Below, one piece after another: positions 1-6,642 of a stretch of 13,407 nucleotides of DNA; the first letter of the stretch is position 1; every line of letters begins with the position of its first letter. The notes beneath the pieces are model-generated. The model was not told the origin of the DNA and did not search any database. It saw only the letters and a program-made list of their open reading frames with translations. The stretch is taken from positions 1-13,407 of the forward strand of contig CAZGBU010000054.1 of NCBI GenBank assembly GCA_964523945.1, given 5' to 3'. The position numbers and the translations under genes were made by a program. This stretch comes from CAKTOF01 sp964523945. Lineage in GTDB: Bacteria; Bacillota; Clostridia; Oscillospirales; Oscillospiraceae.

Positions 1-61
1 AGAACGACGCGATCATCGCGACGACCAGCACCAGGGCCAGAACCTTTTTCAGGTTGCACAA
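1..61 (-). CDS. Start of a secreted, probably SLH-type surface protein (signal peptide only, cut by window edge)
   Basis: Reading leftward from a possible TTG at 61-59, one frame gives LCNLKKVLALVLVVAMIASF and then leaves the window. A Lys-Lys pair followed by a Leu/Val/Ala core is a signal peptide, and the NLKKVLALVLV form is common at the N-terminus of clostridial SLH-domain proteins (family knowledge). No ATG and no GGAGG-like site lies upstream in this frame; the previous in-frame stop is a TGA about 21 bases upstream of the TTG. The native start therefore appears to have been lost, and upstream sequence belongs to the recombinase. The recombinase frame covers the same bases one nucleotide out of phase. 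It may be a broken gene, a gene using a poor TTG start, or a recombination junction. The body of the protein is outside the window, so its function is not visible. Confidence 0.4.
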   Translation of the reverse strand, partial: MCNLKKVLALVLVVAMIASF

Positions 62-1250
62 ATTGCAGAACGATTGAAATCACGGCGTTTCCAGGCGTTT
101 GATCAGTTTTTTTCCACCGATTTATTCGTGTTTTTCCGTCATTTTTTCCACCGATTCGACGCAATTGGACACGATGAACAGAAGTTTTTTTCACCGCCTT
201 ATCCAGCAGTGCAATATTGTTGTGCAGCGTGTCCTGATTGCGGTGCGTATAGACATTAGCGGTGGTGGAGATGCTGCTGTGTCCCATCAAATCTTTTGCA
301 ACATTGATCGGAACGCCGGCATCCTGTAGATCGGTGCAGAATGTATGCCGCAGACAGTATGGAACCAGATCGCCTGCAAGTTCGCGGCCGCGTTGCTGCA
401 GATCAGTTTCCATTGCGGTGCGCAGCTCCGTCCAAAGCTTGTGCAGCGAATTCGAGGTGTGCCGCGCGCCGTCTGGTCGCGTAAACACATATTCGTCTGG
501 CTTGCCGGCGCGCGCGCGGAGCCGTTCAGCCAGCGCTCTGCGCATCGGAATCAGTCGGTTTCCTGCAATCGTTTTAGTCCCTTTGATTTTGTTCTGCGAC
601 CCGCTCTCAAGCGCTTTGCTGACGTTGATCTCGTTTTTCTCGAAATCAATATCGCGCCACTGGAGTACGGCCAGCTCACCGGGCCGCATACCTGTCATCA
701 GCATTGCATAATAAATTTCGCCGCTGGAGACAGTTGGCTCCACGCGTTCAAAGCATTCGCGCTCCTCGCGCGTCAGCGAGCGGCGTGCGTTGCGCGTGAA
801 GGCGGGCAACTGCAGCCCGTCTGCCGGATTGAAAGAGATCAGCCGCGATTGATGCGCCCGAAAAAACAGCTGCTGCATCAGGGAGCGGATCTTGGTCAGA
901 TGCGAATAGGACATCCCGGCGCCGCGGTTTAAAATATGCTGCAGATGGTTGTAGTGTACGTCGTTTAGGTGAATACTGCCAATTGAAGGCTGGATGTACT
1001 TGCGGAATTCCTCGTCGTAGGACGAAAGACTTTTCGCGGTGATGCCGCTGTTTTCCTTGTACAGCGCGCGCCATTGCAGGTACCAGTCAGAGACGGTCAG
1101 TTCCTGACCTGGTTTCCACTTCTGTTCGAGCTGGAGCTTCCGCCGTGCCATTTTCTCCATGGCTTCAGCCTCGGTTTTTGCCGTGACCTCATAGCGCTTT
1201 CCCTCGTGGCGGAACGTCTTTCGAACATATTGATACTTTTTGCCAGACAT
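1..1250 (-). CDS. Tyrosine recombinase / phage-type integrase (C-terminus open at window edge)
   Basis: Site-specific tyrosine recombinase that would cut and rejoin DNA through a 3'-phosphotyrosine. From ATG 1250 (AGGAAAGG upstream) the frame stays open for 416 codons to the edge. Residues 1-45 look like the basic arm-DNA-binding N-domain, 50-145 the SAM-like core-binding domain, and 155-345 the catalytic domain. Visible catalytic residues are R189 (TGMRPGE), a Lys near 222-226 (KIKGTK), R301 in YCLRHT, H324 in LMGHSS and the nucleophile Y334 in NVYTH. Box II has Tyr298 where the classical HxxR has His. Relatives usually end 25-40 residues after the nucleophile; here at least 82 follow, including a Lys-rich stretch encoded by A-rich repeats. 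The missing stop suggests the 3' end was fused to foreign sequence. No excisionase, relaxase or phage gene lies beside it, so the gene is a solitary integrase or one edge of an element. Confidence 0.9.
   Translation of the reverse strand, partial: MSGKKYQYVRKTFRHEGKRYEVTAKTEAEAMEKMARRKLQLEQKWKPGQELTVSDWYLQWRALYKENSGITAKSLSSYDEEFRKYIQPSIGSIHLNDVHYNHLQHILNRGAGMSYSHLTKIRSLMQQLFFRAHQSRLISFNPADGLQLPAFTRNARRSLTREERECFERVEPTVSSGEIYYAMLMTGMRPGELAVLQWRDIDFEKNEINVSKALESGSQNKIKGTKTIAGNRLIPMRRALAERLRARAGKPDEYVFTRPDGARHTSNSLHKLWTELRTAMETDLQQRGRELAGDLVPYCLRHTFCTDLQDAGVPINVAKDLMGHSSISTTANVYTHRNQDTLHNNIALLDKAVKKTSVHRVQLRRIGGKNDGKTRINRWKKTDQTPGNAVISIVLQFVQPEKGSGPGAGRRDDRVV
108..196 (-). repeat. A-rich iteron-like direct repeats in the recombinase 3' end
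   Basis: Read on the minus strand, AATCGGTGGAAAAAA occurs exactly twice (156-142 and 122-108, starts 34 bp apart). A diverged copy CGGTGAAAAAAACT lies at 196-183, and a shorter similar segment CGGAAAAACAC at about 139-129. Their position between the catalytic part of the integrase and the putative junction near 60 resembles arm-type integrase binding repeats at the ends of Tn916-like elements (established for that family). The binding role here is inference. They also encode the basic tail of the extended recombinase frame. Confidence 0.5.
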
Positions 1251-1297
1251 TGGGGGATCAACCTTTCCTGCGGCGGGAGCCGCTGTATTCGGCTAAA

Positions 1298-1327
1298 AGC
1301 GTAGCATGCGAATAAACAGCTTGTCAA
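1298..1327 (-). promoter_or_regulatory. Predicted sigma-A promoter of the recombinase
   Basis: On the minus strand TTGACA (1327-1322) is followed after 18 bp by TACGCT (1303-1298), which is preceded by TGC as an extended -10. The -35 is perfect and the -10 is weak. The predicted transcript would start near 1291 and give a leader of about 40 bases before ATG 1250. The promoter is divergent from the SLH-gene promoter. Confidence 0.45.
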
Positions 1328-1349
1328 TCCAGAACCGGGTTCCCCAAAC

Positions 1350-1366
1350 GTTACAGGTGTGTTACA
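1350..1366 (-). promoter_or_regulatory. WalR-type binding site (TGTAAC-N5-TGTAAC) between divergent promoters
   Basis: The minus strand reads TGTAAC, ACACC, TGTAAC, an exact fit to the published WalR/YycF consensus TGTWAH-N5-TGTWAH. On the plus strand, shifted by one base, CGTTAC-N5-TGTTAC also fits with one mismatch. The site lies 15 bp upstream of the SLH-gene -35 and about 22 bp upstream of the recombinase -35. It is flanked by a short inverted pair, CAAAC (1345-1349) and GTTTG (1367-1371). A walR gene begins about 1.5 kb away. PhoP boxes of Firmicutes are similar direct repeats, so another OmpR-family regulator is possible. Confidence 0.5.
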
Positions 1367-1381
1367 GTTTGCCCCGCTGCA

Positions 1382-1411
1382 TTGACGCAGGCTGCCCAGG
1401 CGGGGTATACT
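1382..1411 (+). promoter_or_regulatory. Predicted sigma-A promoter of the SLH protein gene
   Basis: TTGACG (1382-1387), an 18-bp spacer and TATACT (1406-1411), each one base from consensus. The predicted start near 1418 leaves a leader of about 33 bases containing the AAAGGAG site at 1434-1440. Confidence 0.65.
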
Positions 1412-1450
1412 GGTTACGGTATTTGGAATCTGGAAAGGAGATGCGGAACC

Positions 1451-2686
1451 ATGAGACGACTGAGCCTGATTGCGCTTGTCTTCTGCCTGCTGGCGGCGCT
1501 CTGCCTGCCGGCCACAGCAGCCGCGTCGCCGGTATTTTCCGACAGTGACAGAATTGAAAACATCGGTGCAGTGCAGATGCTCTGCGACCTTGGTGTGATC
1601 TCTGGGTATGAGGATGGCTCGTTCCGCCCGCGCAGCACCGTCTCCCGCCAGGCGGCTGCGAAAATGGTTGCGCTGATTATGACGGACAGTCCGGAGGCTG
1701 CATATGTGCAGCTGTTCCTCGACGTGCCGGCCTGGTCGCAGTTCACACCGTATATCAACTACTGTTACAGCAACGGAATTATCTCCGGCACAAACGGACT
1801 GTTTTACCCTAATGACCCGGTCACACCGCGCGCGCTGGCCAAAATGCTGCTCGGCGCGCTTGGCTATGATTCGTCGCGTTATACCGGTACAGGCTGGGCG
1901 GATCGCGTCGATGAAGATGCCCGTGCGGCCGGCATCTACGACGGCTTCTACGACTACTATGATCAGCCCATCACCCGCGATAACGCATGTCTGCTGATTT
2001 TCAACGCGCTGCAGAGTTATGCCATCGCGTCCTACGATGAAGCGGGCCAACCGGTTTATCATCTCGACGAACTGATGAACCCGCAGACACTGCTGGAATA
2101 CCGCTATGGCGTCGTGGAGTATTCCGAGCTGCTGATTGCCAACGAGTACGCGGATCTGACACAGGAGGATCAGCGCCTGGAGGCGGGCTTTTCTCAGCTT
2201 GCGCATCACCGTGCGCTGGAGGTCTCCACCGGACTGGATATGCTCGGACGCTATGTCGTGCTCTATGCGCGTGACGGCGAAGTCGTCGGTGTGCCGACCT
2301 ACAGCCCATACGAGGGCTACTACACGTTCCATGGCTTTATAGAGCTGGCGCAGATGCTCCAGCGTGTCAACATGACCATTGGCGAAGACGCACAGTTTTA
2401 CTACAACTATAACGCTTCGACCCGTCTGGAGCTGGTGCGCGCAGGCGAGGATGTGGAGATCACTGTGATCGACCACACAGGCGACGGTACGATCGACATG
2501 ATTCTGATGACGCAGTATCGGGCGGCAGAGGTGGTTTCAACGGAAGACGGCGTGCTGCATGCACGCATTGGCGAGAGTGAGCCGTTTGAGGTGTACGCAG
2601 ACAGCGAGCAGATTGTACAGCTTGCCGAGGGCGACGAGATCCAGATCGCCTGGATCGGCGGCCGCTGGCTGATGAAGGGTGCATGA
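1451..2686 (+). CDS. Secreted S-layer homology (SLH) domain protein
   Basis: A 411-residue exported protein expected to bind secondary cell-wall polymers through SLH domains. ATG 1451 is chosen because AAAGGAG lies 10 bases upstream and the translation opens with a signal peptide (MRRLSLIALVFCLLAALCLP, cleavage probably after an Ala near 23-25); the frame is open further upstream but without an RBS. SLH repeat 1 spans about 28-76 (VISGYEDGSFRPRSTVSR), repeat 2 about 89-136 (IISGTNGLFYPNDPVTPR), and a degenerate third about 148-190. Residues 200-411 are a domain I do not recognise by name; it contains DHTGDGTID at 341-349, a possible Ca2+-loop-like motif, followed by a beta-rich end. It has its own promoter, a WalR-type site upstream and a terminator downstream, so it is monocistronic and placed just before the WalRK genes. 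Function beyond wall attachment is unknown. Confidence 0.9.
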   Translation: MRRLSLIALVFCLLAALCLPATAAASPVFSDSDRIENIGAVQMLCDLGVISGYEDGSFRPRSTVSRQAAAKMVALIMTDSPEAAYVQLFLDVPAWSQFTPYINYCYSNGIISGTNGLFYPNDPVTPRALAKMLLGALGYDSSRYTGTGWADRVDEDARAAGIYDGFYDYYDQPITRDNACLLIFNALQSYAIASYDEAGQPVYHLDELMNPQTLLEYRYGVVEYSELLIANEYADLTQEDQRLEAGFSQLAHHRALEVSTGLDMLGRYVVLYARDGEVVGVPTYSPYEGYYTFHGFIELAQMLQRVNMTIGEDAQFYYNYNASTRLELVRAGEDVEITVIDHTGDGTIDMILMTQYRAAEVVSTEDGVLHARIGESEPFEVYADSEQIVQLAEGDEIQIAWIGGRWLMKGA

Positions 2687-2707
2687 TACAATTCCAGATC
2701 GGCTTAC

Positions 2708-2741
2708 AAGCCGGACCGGGCTGTGCCCGGTCCGGCTTTTT
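2708..2741 (+). terminator. Intrinsic terminator after the SLH gene
   Basis: A perfect 14-bp stem (2708-2721 with 2725-2738) closes a TGT loop and runs into a T-rich end. It begins 21 bases after the SLH stop codon and separates that gene from the walRK promoter. Confidence 0.9.
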
Positions 2742-2746
2742 CGCGC

Positions 2747-2775
2747 GTGACAGTATTTGTATCATGTGATATAAT
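2747..2775 (+). promoter_or_regulatory. Predicted sigma-A promoter of the walRK operon
   Basis: GTGACA (2747-2752), a 17-bp spacer and a perfect TATAAT (2770-2775) preceded by TGA, giving an extended -10. The predicted start near 2782 leaves a leader of about 68 bases before walR. No WalR-like direct repeat is visible here, so autoregulation is not supported by sequence. Confidence 0.75.
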
Positions 2776-2849
2776 CTAAAAGATGAGAAATGCTACCGAT
2801 ACTGGCCGCACTAGGCGGCGAAACGCACAGCAACGGAGGAGACGGCGGA

Positions 2850-3542
2850 ATGGGCAAGACGGTTCTGATCGTGGAAGATGAAAAGGCGATTGTAGAAATC
2901 CTCAAATTCAATCTGCGGAAAGAAGGATATGATACAATCGAGGCATATGACGGCGTGCATGGGCTGGAGTATGCGCGCACCTCGGATCCGGATCTGGTTC
3001 TGCTGGATGTCATGCTGCCGGAGATGAACGGCTTTGATGTTTGTGAGGCGCTGCGGCGCGGAGGCTCGGCGGTGCCGATCATCATGCTGACGGCGCGCGA
3101 GGGTGAAGAGGACAAGGTCTTTGGACTTGAAACCGGTGCAGACGATTATATCACCAAGCCGTTTTCGATGCGCGAACTGATGGCGCGTGTCAAGGCCAAT
3201 ATCCGCCGCCGTTCCATCGATATGGGCGCGCAGCGCAGCATGATTACCTGTGGCGATCTGGCGGTCAATATCGAATCCTATGGCGTTACCAAACGTGGCG
3301 AGCCGGTTGAACTGACGCAGAAAGAGTATGATCTGCTCAAATATCTGATTCTTTCGCCGGGCAAGGTGTTCTCCCGCGAAGAGCTGATGGAGCATGTCTG
3401 GAATTATGATTATTTCGGCGACATGCGCACGGTAGACGTCACGGTGCGCCGCCTGCGAGAAAAAATTGAAGACGACCCCGGCGCGCCGGTCTATATACTG
3501 ACCCGGCGCGGCGTTGGCTACCAGTTCGCAGCGTTCAACTGA
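2850..3542 (+). CDS. walR: WalR (YycF) response regulator, OmpR/PhoB family
   Basis: A 230-residue transcription factor phosphorylated by its partner kinase; in Firmicutes WalR controls autolysins and other cell-wall genes. The receiver domain (about 3-120) shows E9/D10, phospho-acceptor D53 in LLDVMLPEMN, T81 and K103 (TKPF). The winged-helix DNA-binding domain (about 130-228) has the recognition helix near 192-207 (MRTVDVTVRRLREKIE) and the wing end RRGVGYQF. ATG 2850 is preferred because GGAGGA lies 9 bases upstream; an in-frame ATG at 2790 would add 20 low-complexity residues and has no good RBS. The gene opens a four-gene operon. The assignment to WalR rather than PhoP rests on the following yycH/yycI-like genes and murA, because the protein alone does not separate the two. 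Confidence 0.9.
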   Translation: MGKTVLIVEDEKAIVEILKFNLRKEGYDTIEAYDGVHGLEYARTSDPDLVLLDVMLPEMNGFDVCEALRRGGSAVPIIMLTAREGEEDKVFGLETGADDYITKPFSMRELMARVKANIRRRSIDMGAQRSMITCGDLAVNIESYGVTKRGEPVELTQKEYDLLKYLILSPGKVFSREELMEHVWNYDYFGDMRTVDVTVRRLREKIEDDPGAPVYILTRRGVGYQFAAFN

Positions 3543-3577
3543 GCGCTGCAATTACCGCAACGGGAAGGAGGGACGGT

Positions 3578-5326
3578 ATGCGCTCGCTGCGCATGAAGCT
3601 GGTGCTCATCATGGTGCTGCTGATTGTGGCGCTGATGACGGTCGTCGGCTCATTTTTGATCAACGGCGTCGGAAACTTCTATATCCGGGAGTTCTACCGA
3701 CAGATGGAGCGGACGTTTTCCGAGACGTTCATCAGCCAGATGCAGCGCACGGCGGCGCTCGAGAGCGCACCGGAGCGGCTGCGCGAACAGCTGATGGCGC
3801 AAGCCGACCTCGGCATCGACATCTCCGGCCGCAACGTCTATGTGCTTGACCGCAGCGGGCAGGTGCTGGCCGGATCGGACCAGACGACAGAGCTGGCTGC
3901 GACGGAGAACATCCTGCGCGCGATGAATGGCGAGGTTGGGCAGGAGAACTCGATCACCGCCGATTACATGGATCTGGCCATCCCGGTCGAATCGGGTGAC
4001 TCGTTTTACATCGTCTATGTCATCGACAACAAGAACACCGTCGATCTTCTGACCAGTGAGGTCATGAATATTATTCTCCGCTCGCTGGCACTGGGGCTTG
4101 TGATTTGTGTGGTGCTGGCATTTGTGCTGGCGCAGATCCTGATCACGCCGATTCGTGCGCTGACGGCCGGCACCCGGCAGGTGGCGAGCGGCGATTTTTC
4201 GCAGAAGCTTGAGGTGACCAGCCGTGACGAGATCGGCGTGCTGACGCGCAACTTTAACAACATGTCCCAGGTGCTGCAGAATACGCTCAGTGAGGTGGAG
4301 AACGAGCGCAACAAGCTCTCGACACTGTTCCTGCATATGACTGACGGGGTCGTCGCTTTTGATGCGCAGGGAACCGTTATCCACTATAACCCGGCTGCAG
4401 TACAGATGCTTGCGCGCTCGATCGACCCGACGGTGCACTACGACGAGCTGTTTGCAGAGCAGGCACCGTTTTCCGACGTGCTGGCACTGCGCCGGCCGCA
4501 GTCGCTTGAGGCGCAGAAGCATGTCGGGGATCGGGAACTGGAACTGTTCCTGGCACCGTATTCCGCTGAGCAGGCGATGGGCGGCGTGCTGGTACTGATC
4601 CACGATGTGACTGAGCAGCGCCGCACCGACGAGATGCGCCGCGAGTTTGTAGCAAATGTTTCCCACGAACTGCGTACGCCGCTGACGAACATCAAATCCT
4701 ATGCCGAGACGCTGGTCGAGTCGGGCGAAGAAATGACAGAGGATCTGCGGCGGAATTTCATGGGTGTCATTGTCAGCGAGACCGACCGCATGACGCGTAT
4801 TGTACAGGATCTTCTGACGCTCAGCCGGTTCGACTATGGCAAAATGGAGATGCATGTGACGCGCTTTGCATTCTCGGCGGCGGTGCGCAATGTCAGCCGT
4901 GCCGTTTCGCTCGACGCGCAGAACCACCGCCACGAACTTTTCGTCCAGGTGCCGGACGATCTGCCGATGGTTAATTGTGACCGCGAGCGGATTGAACAGG
5001 TCATTATGAACATTGTTTCCAACGCGATCAAATACACGCCCGACGGCGGCAGGATCGAGCTGAAAGCCGGCGCATCCGATGGCCGGGTCTGGCTGATTGT
5101 ACGCGACAACGGCATCGGAATTCCGGAAAAGGATCTGCCGCGCCTGTATGAGCGGTTCTATCGGGTGGACAAGGCGCGCTCGCGCCAGTCGGGCGGCACA
5201 GGACTTGGGTTGTCGATCGCAAAGGAGATCCTCAGCCAGCACGAGGGCAGCATCCACATTGATTCGGTCTACGGCGAGGGCACAACGGTCACCATTTCAC
5301 TGCCCGCAGCCGGCGACGAGACATGA
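3578..5326 (+). CDS. walK: WalK (YycG) membrane sensor histidine kinase
   Basis: A 582-residue sensor kinase that would phosphorylate WalR in response to cell-wall state. Order: transmembrane helix 1 at about 7-29, extracytoplasmic sensor domain 30-163, helix 2 at about 164-189, HAMP about 190-242, PAS about 245-345, HisKA with H363 in FVANVSHELRTPLTN, and the ATPase domain with N-box (NIVSNAIKYT, 478-487), G1 (DNGIG, 510-514) and G2 (GGTGLGLSI, 539-547). This TM-sensor-TM-HAMP-PAS-HisKA-HATPase order and the length match WalK. AAGGAGGG lies 5 bases before ATG 3578. The gene starts 35 bases after walR, and its TGA overlaps an ATG at 5323 that is not the favoured start of the next gene. A PhoR-type kinase is the main alternative; YycH/YycI partners favour WalK. 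Confidence 0.9.
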   Translation: MRSLRMKLVLIMVLLIVALMTVVGSFLINGVGNFYIREFYRQMERTFSETFISQMQRTAALESAPERLREQLMAQADLGIDISGRNVYVLDRSGQVLAGSDQTTELAATENILRAMNGEVGQENSITADYMDLAIPVESGDSFYIVYVIDNKNTVDLLTSEVMNIILRSLALGLVICVVLAFVLAQILITPIRALTAGTRQVASGDFSQKLEVTSRDEIGVLTRNFNNMSQVLQNTLSEVENERNKLSTLFLHMTDGVVAFDAQGTVIHYNPAAVQMLARSIDPTVHYDELFAEQAPFSDVLALRRPQSLEAQKHVGDRELELFLAPYSAEQAMGGVLVLIHDVTEQRRTDEMRREFVANVSHELRTPLTNIKSYAETLVESGEEMTEDLRRNFMGVIVSETDRMTRIVQDLLTLSRFDYGKMEMHVTRFAFSAAVRNVSRAVSLDAQNHRHELFVQVPDDLPMVNCDRERIEQVIMNIVSNAIKYTPDGGRIELKAGASDGRVWLIVRDNGIGIPEKDLPRLYERFYRVDKARSRQSGGTGLGLSIAKEILSQHEGSIHIDSVYGEGTTVTISLPAAGDET

Positions 5327-5346
5327 TATTCCGAAAGGAGCGAACC

Positions 5347-6636
5347 ATGACCAGACGCCGTGTTGCGGAATGGATCAAGGCTGCGCTGATTGTGCTGCTC
5401 TCATGCAGTGCGGTTGTTCTGTTTGTGATGGCGGCGGCGTCTGGCGCACTGACGACGATCCCGGGGGTGGAATTTCTGTCGGATCTGTTCGGCGGCGCGG
5501 CGGGCGAGACGGGCGCGCAGCAGCGGCTCGCAGCACAGGCGGCAGCACGTCCGGTGCAGATCTCTGTCTGCACGGATGCCGGCCGTGCGAGCGCAATGTA
5601 TGATGAAGCGCAGCTTGCCGCATTCTATGAGCAGTTTGGCGGTGCGCTGGGCCAGGCGCTCGAGGTCGCTGGTACGGCACGCACGAGCACGATGAACGCG
5701 GTAGAGCAGGCGCTTGGCCGTCCGAGTGTCTACTTTGCGTATCCGGGCATAGTTCCGCTCTCGGCGCTGGCCGAATGGCTGGAGGCGGAGTATCAGGGTG
5801 AGGGCGAGGCCGCCTGGTTTGTGCTCAGCGTGCGCGACGATGCGGTTTTCCTGTATTTTGGCGACGATGCGAATGTCTGGTTCTGTAAAACCTATCTGCA
5901 GCCGGAACAGCTCACGCGTGAGATGGATGCGCTGCGGCCGGATGGAACGGCGTTTGCCTTTGAGAGCGAGACACTGTCCGGCCTTGCGCCGCTGGCGCTG
6001 TATGATCTGACGGGGCAGTATCCAATCTACAGCGCCGAAGCGGCCAGTGTATATTCAGAGGATTTTGTTTCGGAGATCGCCTCGCGGATGGGGTTCAACC
6101 CCTACGGGGACGGATATTACACCGAAGCGGATGGAACAGTAGTGTTCAGCGAGAGCGACTGCACACTGCGCATTGCACTCGACGGGACGGTGACGCTTTC
6201 CAACCGCGGCCGTGCCGACGAACGCTTTGCGGCGGATGGCGACTCGATTGCTGCGCGGATCGAGGCGGCGCGCGCGCTGCTGTCTGAGCTTGCAGATGGA
6301 TTCCTGGGTGAACAGTCACTGTATCTGACAGCTTGTGCGCAGTCCGGCGAAACACTGACACTCTCGTTTGGCTACTATCTCAATGGCATTGCTGTCACGC
6401 TGGGAGATGAGCCGGCGGCAACCGTAGTGCTTGACGGAACGCAGATCGAGTCGTGCACTGTGCGATTGCGCAGCTATACAGTGAATGCGCAGATCTGCTC
6501 GCTGCTGCCCGCGCGGCTGGCGCAGGCGCTGACCGATGGCGGCTGGCTGGAAATCGGCTATGCGGATACGGGCGACGGCGCGCTGACGGCGGGCTGGTTG
6601 ACCCGGGCGGAATCGGTCGGGACGAAAGCGGGGTGA
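5347..6636 (+). CDS. YycH-like membrane-anchored regulator of WalK
   Basis: A 429-residue protein with a short basic N-terminus, one transmembrane helix at about 11-33 (AALIVLLSCSAVVLFVMAA) and a large extracytoplasmic part, the plan of YycH, which contacts WalK in the membrane and tunes its activity (shown in Bacillus and Staphylococcus, with opposite signs). The third place in the operon, directly after walK, is the classical position of yycH. Middle stretches such as MGFNPYGDGYYTEADG followed by an LRIALDG segment resemble the YycH beta-rich repeats, but overall similarity looks remote, so context carries much of the call. ATG 5347 is chosen for AAAGGAG at 5334-5340; an in-frame ATG at 5323 overlaps the walK stop but lacks an RBS. 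The next gene starts within 7 bases. Confidence 0.65.
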   Translation: MTRRRVAEWIKAALIVLLSCSAVVLFVMAAASGALTTIPGVEFLSDLFGGAAGETGAQQRLAAQAAARPVQISVCTDAGRASAMYDEAQLAAFYEQFGGALGQALEVAGTARTSTMNAVEQALGRPSVYFAYPGIVPLSALAEWLEAEYQGEGEAAWFVLSVRDDAVFLYFGDDANVWFCKTYLQPEQLTREMDALRPDGTAFAFESETLSGLAPLALYDLTGQYPIYSAEAASVYSEDFVSEIASRMGFNPYGDGYYTEADGTVVFSESDCTLRIALDGTVTLSNRGRADERFAADGDSIAARIEAARALLSELADGFLGEQSLYLTACAQSGETLTLSFGYYLNGIAVTLGDEPAATVVLDGTQIESCTVRLRSYTVNAQICSLLPARLAQALTDGGWLEIGYADTGDGALTAGWLTRAESVGTKAG

Positions 6637-6642
6637 GTGCCG

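Noticed and set aside
1251..1450. Second att site of a minimal element between the recombinase and SLH gene
   Set aside because: Only a vague ACCTTT similarity to the left junction was found; no convincing direct repeat.
1097..2476. 459-codon open frame on the minus strand over the SLH gene and recombinase start
   Set aside because: It covers the SLH gene antisense and crosses both promoters; the composition (Arg/His/Val-rich, no motif) is that of a GC-rich shadow frame.
2811..3551. 246-codon minus-strand frame opposite walR
   Set aside because: Antisense of a complete response regulator; no recognisable features and no RBS.
3650..5257. 535-codon minus-strand frame opposite walK
   Set aside because: Exact antisense of a kinase with all catalytic motifs; no RBS, no recognisable domain.
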